Positions 61,960 to 64,000 of a stretch of DNA of 64,000 nucleotides are shown here, piece after piece. A program made the position numbers and the translations under genes. Each line of letters starts with the position of its first letter. Position 1 is the first letter of the stretch. This DNA is from Chloroflexota bacterium (GTDB lineage Bacteria > Chloroflexota > UBA6077 > FW602-bin22 > JACPRP01). A model generated the notes under the pieces. That model did not search any database and was not told the origin of the DNA. It saw only the letters and a list, made by a program, of their open reading frames with translations. Location of the stretch: NCBI GenBank assembly GCA_023480885.1, contig JAMCWX010000046.1, forward strand, positions 1 through 64,000. The letters are read 5' to 3'.

Positions 61960-61982
61960 GGGCCACAACAAGGCCCCTTATT
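61960..61982 (+). terminator. weak terminator after the inverted-repeat element
   Basis: GGGCC (61960-61964) and GGCCC (61972-61976) form a 5-base stem with a 7-base loop, followed by CTTATT. Confidence 0.35.
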
Positions 61983-62009
61983 CACCTCTCTCTGTCTCTG
62001 TGCTATAAT
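61981..62009 (+). promoter_or_regulatory. promoter of the 99-aa zinc-ribbon gene, predicted leaderless
   Basis: TTCACC (61981-61986) and TATAAT (62004-62009) are 17 bases apart. The start falls on the ATG at 62016. Confidence 0.5.
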
Positions 62010-62015
62010 GTGACT

Positions 62016-62315
62016 ATGGGTAATCAACTCTCAATGAAATCCAATACCTTATGGATGCGCATCGACCCGCAAAGACAAACGTGCAAAGTCTGCGGACATG
62101 CGGACAAGTTCAACTTCCACGTGCCCGATCACATCTGGCGAGCCGTTGTCCCTTATCCGTATCGGCAGCTCGTTGTCTGTCTGAGTTGCTTTGACGAGTT
62201 CGCGCGCCAGAGACAGGTAGACTATGCGCCGTTCATAAACGAGCTGCTATTCGTTGGCGACCGCGCTCATTTTGCATTCAAACCAATCAGGACACTTACC
62301 ATCGACGATGATTAG
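62016..62315 (+). CDS. small zinc-finger-like protein of the phage-like element
   Basis: The 99-residue protein has two cysteine pairs, CKVCG near residue 24 and CLSCF near residue 54, around FNFHVPDHIWRAVVPYPYRQLVV. This pattern is common in small phage zinc-binding proteins. ATG 62016 is chosen because a TATAAT ends 7 bases before it; the upstream frame to 61953 crosses the promoter. It is convergent with the small operon on the other strand, overlapping by 4 bases. Role unknown. Confidence 0.7.
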   Translation: MGNQLSMKSNTLWMRIDPQRQTCKVCGHADKFNFHVPDHIWRAVVPYPYRQLVVCLSCFDEFARQRQVDYAPFINELLFVGDRAHFAFKPIRTLTIDDD

Positions 62316-62476
62316 TGGCAATTCCCTAGTTTCTCTTTGTCCTTGCACTGGTTACAAAGTTCGCCGCTGTTTGGTTTGATGTACCGCTCATCGTAGTTGC
62401 TCGTAGGCCAATTTGAGCAGTTGCGACAAAAGTGCCAGGTGTCAGATCCTTTTTGCTTGCGATACACGTTAGCCAT
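62312..62476 (-). CDS. 54-residue zinc-ribbon protein
   Basis: The 54-residue protein has a CRNC pair and a later CNQC pair (TWHFCRNCSNWPTSNYDERYIKPNSGELCNQC), enough for one zinc ribbon. ATG 62476 has AAGGAGG about 8 bases upstream. It overlaps the preceding gene by 8 bases. Not recognised beyond the zinc motif; last gene of the repressor operon. Confidence 0.65.
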   Translation of the reverse strand: MANVYRKQKGSDTWHFCRNCSNWPTSNYDERYIKPNSGELCNQCKDKEKLGNCH

Positions 62477-62756
62477 TTGATTGCCCTCCTTCTCTAAACT
62501 TATACTTACAGTATCGACAAACACGCGCCTCTGATTGCACCAATTCAGCACATCTAGGACACTTCTTTTTTCTTCCCGAATAGATAGCTTCCCATTCAAG
62601 GGCTTCCTCATTCGGCGCTCGGGAAATCATAAAAAGAAGCCCAAAGATGCCAAAGAAGAAACCAAAGAGAAAGCCATTAATGTACCCATGCCCTTTCTTG
62701 CCAGATACATAGGCTGCGAGGAACGGGAATATCATCCAGATAAGAATTAGTTCCAC
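62469..62756 (-). CDS. membrane protein with C-terminal zinc ribbon
   Basis: The 95-residue protein has two hydrophobic segments (LILIWMIFPFLAAYVSG and GFLFGFFFGIFGLLFMI) and a cytosolic C terminus with the double pair CPRC and CRYC. The fold resembles small membrane zinc-ribbon proteins of phages and chromosomes, with no known function. The GTG start at 62756 lies 5 bases after the previous stop. It may act in superinfection exclusion, which is speculation. Confidence 0.65.
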   Translation of the reverse strand: MELILIWMIFPFLAAYVSGKKGHGYINGFLFGFFFGIFGLLFMISRAPNEEALEWEAIYSGRKKKCPRCAELVQSEARVCRYCKYKFREGGQSNG

Positions 62757-62761
62757 TAAGG

Positions 62762-62896
62762 TTACTCAGACGCATCTTCAGCCACAACAGGCGGTTCTCC
62801 CAGTGCTTCCAATTCATCTGCGGCAATCTTGATTTCGTCAGCTAATTTCCTGAATGCGTTTCCAATTTCAGTGATTTCGCCTTCCTCGTTTGTCAT
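62762..62896 (-). CDS. 44-residue acidic helical protein
   Basis: A short frame reads MTNEEGEITEIGNAFRKLADE and continues acidic and helical for 44 residues. Its ATG overlaps the previous stop as ATGA, and GGAG lies 7 bases upstream. Not recognised. Support comes from coupling and base periodicity only. Confidence 0.5.
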   Translation of the reverse strand: MTNEEGEITEIGNAFRKLADEIKIAADELEALGEPPVVAEDASE

Positions 62897-63027
62897 GTTC
62901 CTACTCCATCCATTCTCAGCCTCAACTCAATCAACTCCCCTGGCACCTCGAAAAACTCCTCCATCTCTCTGATTTCGTAGCCTTTCCTGACAAGGCCAAG
63001 TAGTGGCTTCAACGGCACTAAGATCAA
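62893..63027 (-). CDS. 44-residue protein, possible ImmA/IrrE tail remnant
   Basis: A frame from TTG 63027 encodes LVPLKPLLGLVRKGYEIREM and then EEFFEVPGELIELRLRM. The FFEVPGELIELRLR segment resembles the C-terminal helix of ImmA/IrrE peptidases (LARxFxVSxxxLxxRLxxL), but no metal site is present. It starts 3 bases after the repressor stop and ends overlapping the next gene. It may be a real small gene or a remnant. Confidence 0.4.
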   Translation of the reverse strand: MILVPLKPLLGLVRKGYEIREMEEFFEVPGELIELRLRMDGVGT

Positions 63028-63030
63028 CGC

Positions 63031-63765
63031 TTAAAACCTGGGCCTTGGAGACAACCTATTACTACGCATACGTGCAACCATGACGACCCCATCAGTTTGT
63101 ATCCTCTGCGATTTTGGTCTATATTGTACCGTCTTAACGACACCAAGAATCCTTGTATTCTCATTCACCTTTAACGGCGGACGCTTTTGTAGTGCAACCA
63201 AGTAGAAATCTCCGTTCCTTTGTTCCAATTGCTTTACCAAGCTTTCACCATCGTGAATAGCTAAGACAATATCACCTGATGTTGGACTAGCATCCAGGTC
63301 TACAATAACCCTATGCCCCTCCATTATCTCTGGCTCCATGCAATCACCTGAGACTGGCACGGCTACAAATCTATGACCACGTGCTCCTGCCTCAGGCAAA
63401 TATGGCCAAAGTTCAGCCTCTACCAAAGTACCTGCTCCAGCAGAAGCAGGCTGAGTGGTTTCTGGAACCAAGATAGGGGTTGCTGCTTCAAGTTCTCGAA
63501 GTATCTCTTGTGGTGTACGAGTTCGAGTAGGAATCTGTGTCGATGGCGCAGGATATCCTGCTGCTGCCAAAAGAACAGATGACGGTACATGAAGTACAGG
63601 TGCGAGTTTCCCCAGTCGATTAGCCTCTGGCTTTTCTGTCGCTCCACGTTCCACCTTGGAGACCCAGGGTCTCGTGACTCCGGCATACTCAGCAAGCTGT
63701 CCCTGCGTCAATCCCCGTTCATCCCTAAGTCTCTTAATTAACTGCCCCACAGTCTCCTCGTTCAC
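63031..63765 (-). CDS. CI-like repressor, XRE HTH plus S24 (LexA-type) domain
   Basis: The 244-residue protein has an N-terminal XRE helix-turn-helix (LTQGQLAEYAGVTRPWVSKVERG). A linker leads to an S24 peptidase domain with the catalytic Ser in VPVSGDCMEPEIMEGHRVIVD and Lys in DGESLVKQL. The cleavable Ala-Gly bond before the domain is probably in SAGAG. It should hold the element silent and be inactivated by RecA-stimulated self-cleavage. It starts at ATG 63765, and its promoter is overlapped by an operator. It leads an operon with four small genes. Confidence 0.92.
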   Translation of the reverse strand: MNEETVGQLIKRLRDERGLTQGQLAEYAGVTRPWVSKVERGATEKPEANRLGKLAPVLHVPSSVLLAAAGYPAPSTQIPTRTRTPQEILRELEAATPILVPETTQPASAGAGTLVEAELWPYLPEAGARGHRFVAVPVSGDCMEPEIMEGHRVIVDLDASPTSGDIVLAIHDGESLVKQLEQRNGDFYLVALQKRPPLKVNENTRILGVVKTVQYRPKSQRIQTDGVVMVARMRSNRLSPRPRF

Positions 63766-63781
63766 TGTCTACCTCCCATTG

Positions 63782-63795
63782 GATACGATTGTATC
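63782..63795. promoter_or_regulatory. repressor operator OL-like
   Basis: GATACGATTGTATC is a perfect GATAC-N4-GTATC palindrome. It overlaps the -10 of the repressor promoter. Confidence 0.7.
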
Positions 63796-63816
63796 ACGAC
63801 TTTGCACAAGTGATAA
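63788..63816 (-). promoter_or_regulatory. promoter of the CI-like repressor
   Basis: On the minus strand TTATCA (63811-63816) and TACAAT (63788-63793) are 17 bases apart; the -10 is covered by an operator. Confidence 0.5.
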
Positions 63817-63846
63817 AAAATATTTAGAAATTGCCTGATTTAGGTA

Positions 63847-63875
63847 TTGACAAGCGTTTCTACTTGTGATACTCT
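63847..63875 (+). promoter_or_regulatory. promoter of the Cro-like gene
   Basis: TTGACA (63847-63852) and TACTCT (63870-63875) are 17 bases apart; an operator covers the -10. Confidence 0.55.
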
Positions 63876-63881
63876 CGTATC
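63868..63881. promoter_or_regulatory. repressor operator OR-like
   Basis: GATACTCTCGTATC is a second GATAC-N4-GTATC palindrome, extended on both sides to TGTGATAC/GTATCGCA (7 of 8 complementary). Confidence 0.7.
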
Positions 63882-63898
63882 GCAGGAACGGAGGGGCA

Positions 63899-64000
63899 AT
63901 GTTAACAGACAAATTGAAGATCAAACAGCAAGAATTAGGGTTGAACGATACTGATTTTGCAAGGAAGCTCAGTGTTCCTCGTTCAACTTGGAGAAATGCA
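63899..64000 (+). CDS. Cro-like HTH protein, cut by the window end
   Basis: The visible 34 residues begin MLTDKLKIKQQELGLNDTDF and continue ARKLSVPRSTWRNA, a lambda-repressor-like helix-turn-helix start. ATG 63899 has GGAGGGG 3 bases upstream. Divergent from the CI-like gene across two operators, it is the expected early regulator. The rest lies outside the window. Confidence 0.75.
   Translation, partial: MLTDKLKIKQQELGLNDTDFARKLSVPRSTWRNA

Larger units (their letters stand above)
61727..64000. mobile_element. left part of a phage-like integrated element
   Basis: Immediately right of tRNA-Leu the composition becomes lower-GC. The genes change to small zinc-ribbon proteins, a CI-type S24 repressor and a Cro-like gene. 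Next to the tRNA, TGTAGCA occurs twice, 11 bases apart (61733-61739 and 61744-61750), as expected for recombinase arm sites. No integrase is seen before the window ends. Confidence 0.7.

Noticed and set aside
61727-62015. CRISPR array near the tRNA
   Set aside because: There are only two 7-base repeats and one inverted repeat, with no regular repeat-spacer pattern anywhere in the window.

Overview
The window looks like chromosome from an uncultured, probably anaerobic bacterium, most likely of the Chloroflexota. This is an inference from gene content: an acetyl-CoA synthase/corrinoid protein cluster, NfnAB, an archaeal-type methionine adenosyltransferase, a CTP-type riboflavin kinase, YfhO and the prkA-yhbH-spoVR trio. 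Composition is moderately GC-rich, and GTG and TTG starts are frequent. Several promoters place their start point on or next to the start codon (otsB, mutS, one element gene), so some mRNAs are probably leaderless.

Layout. 1-2.7 kb: the 5' part of cinA, a uroporphyrinogen-decarboxylase-like protein and a DedA/VTT membrane protein. 2.7-10 kb: a membrane FtsH-like protease with a small anchored partner, divergent from prkA-yhbH-spoVR; both units have sigma-54-type -24/-12 motifs in the shared control region. 10-18.3 kb: otsB, ribK, yfhO, a FmdB-like protein, nfnAB and a lipoprotein cytochrome c. 18.4-31 kb: mutS and mutL, separated by a NotI-like restriction-modification pair, two stacked insertion sequences (IS4-like and IS256-like), an LsrF-type aldolase, a zinc alcohol dehydrogenase and pncA. 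31-34.6 kb: a secreted GH5-CBM3 cellulase divergent from a GH15 glucosidase, again with facing sigma-54 motifs. 34.6-43.4 kb: an acs operon on the minus strand (acsB, acsD, acsC, acsV, cooC, acsE) with a long leader and no CO dehydrogenase gene in view. 44-50 kb: hpt, tatA, an unknown TIM-barrel-like protein, CapA, a Clp-fold protease, and a fur-cbiQ-cbiO nickel/cobalt uptake operon with a perfect palindromic operator. 50-55 kb: L,D-transpeptidase, archaeal-type MAT with a methyltransferase, and an ABC1/UbiB kinase. 54.8-59.8 kb: a translationally coupled surface-polysaccharide operon. 60-61.5 kb: a crotonase and a small membrane protein.

At 61.6 kb a tRNA-Leu gene marks an abrupt change to lower-GC, phage-like DNA. 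The tRNA carries about 12 extra bases between its acceptor and D stems. To the right lie an inverted-repeat element that could be a small RNA gene, small zinc-ribbon genes, a CI-like S24 repressor and the start of a Cro-like gene. The last two face each other across two GATAC-N4-GTATC operators.

How the genes may work together. The acs operon makes or cleaves acetyl-CoA through a methylated corrinoid protein, and acsV and cooC maintain its cobalt and nickel enzymes. The Fur-CbiQO operon could supply those metals, and NfnAB would balance ferredoxin and NADPH. Eight sigma-54-like motifs, two of them weak matches, lie in front of stress, envelope and carbohydrate genes. They suggest a shared regulon, but no rpoN or enhancer-binding-protein gene is present in the window.
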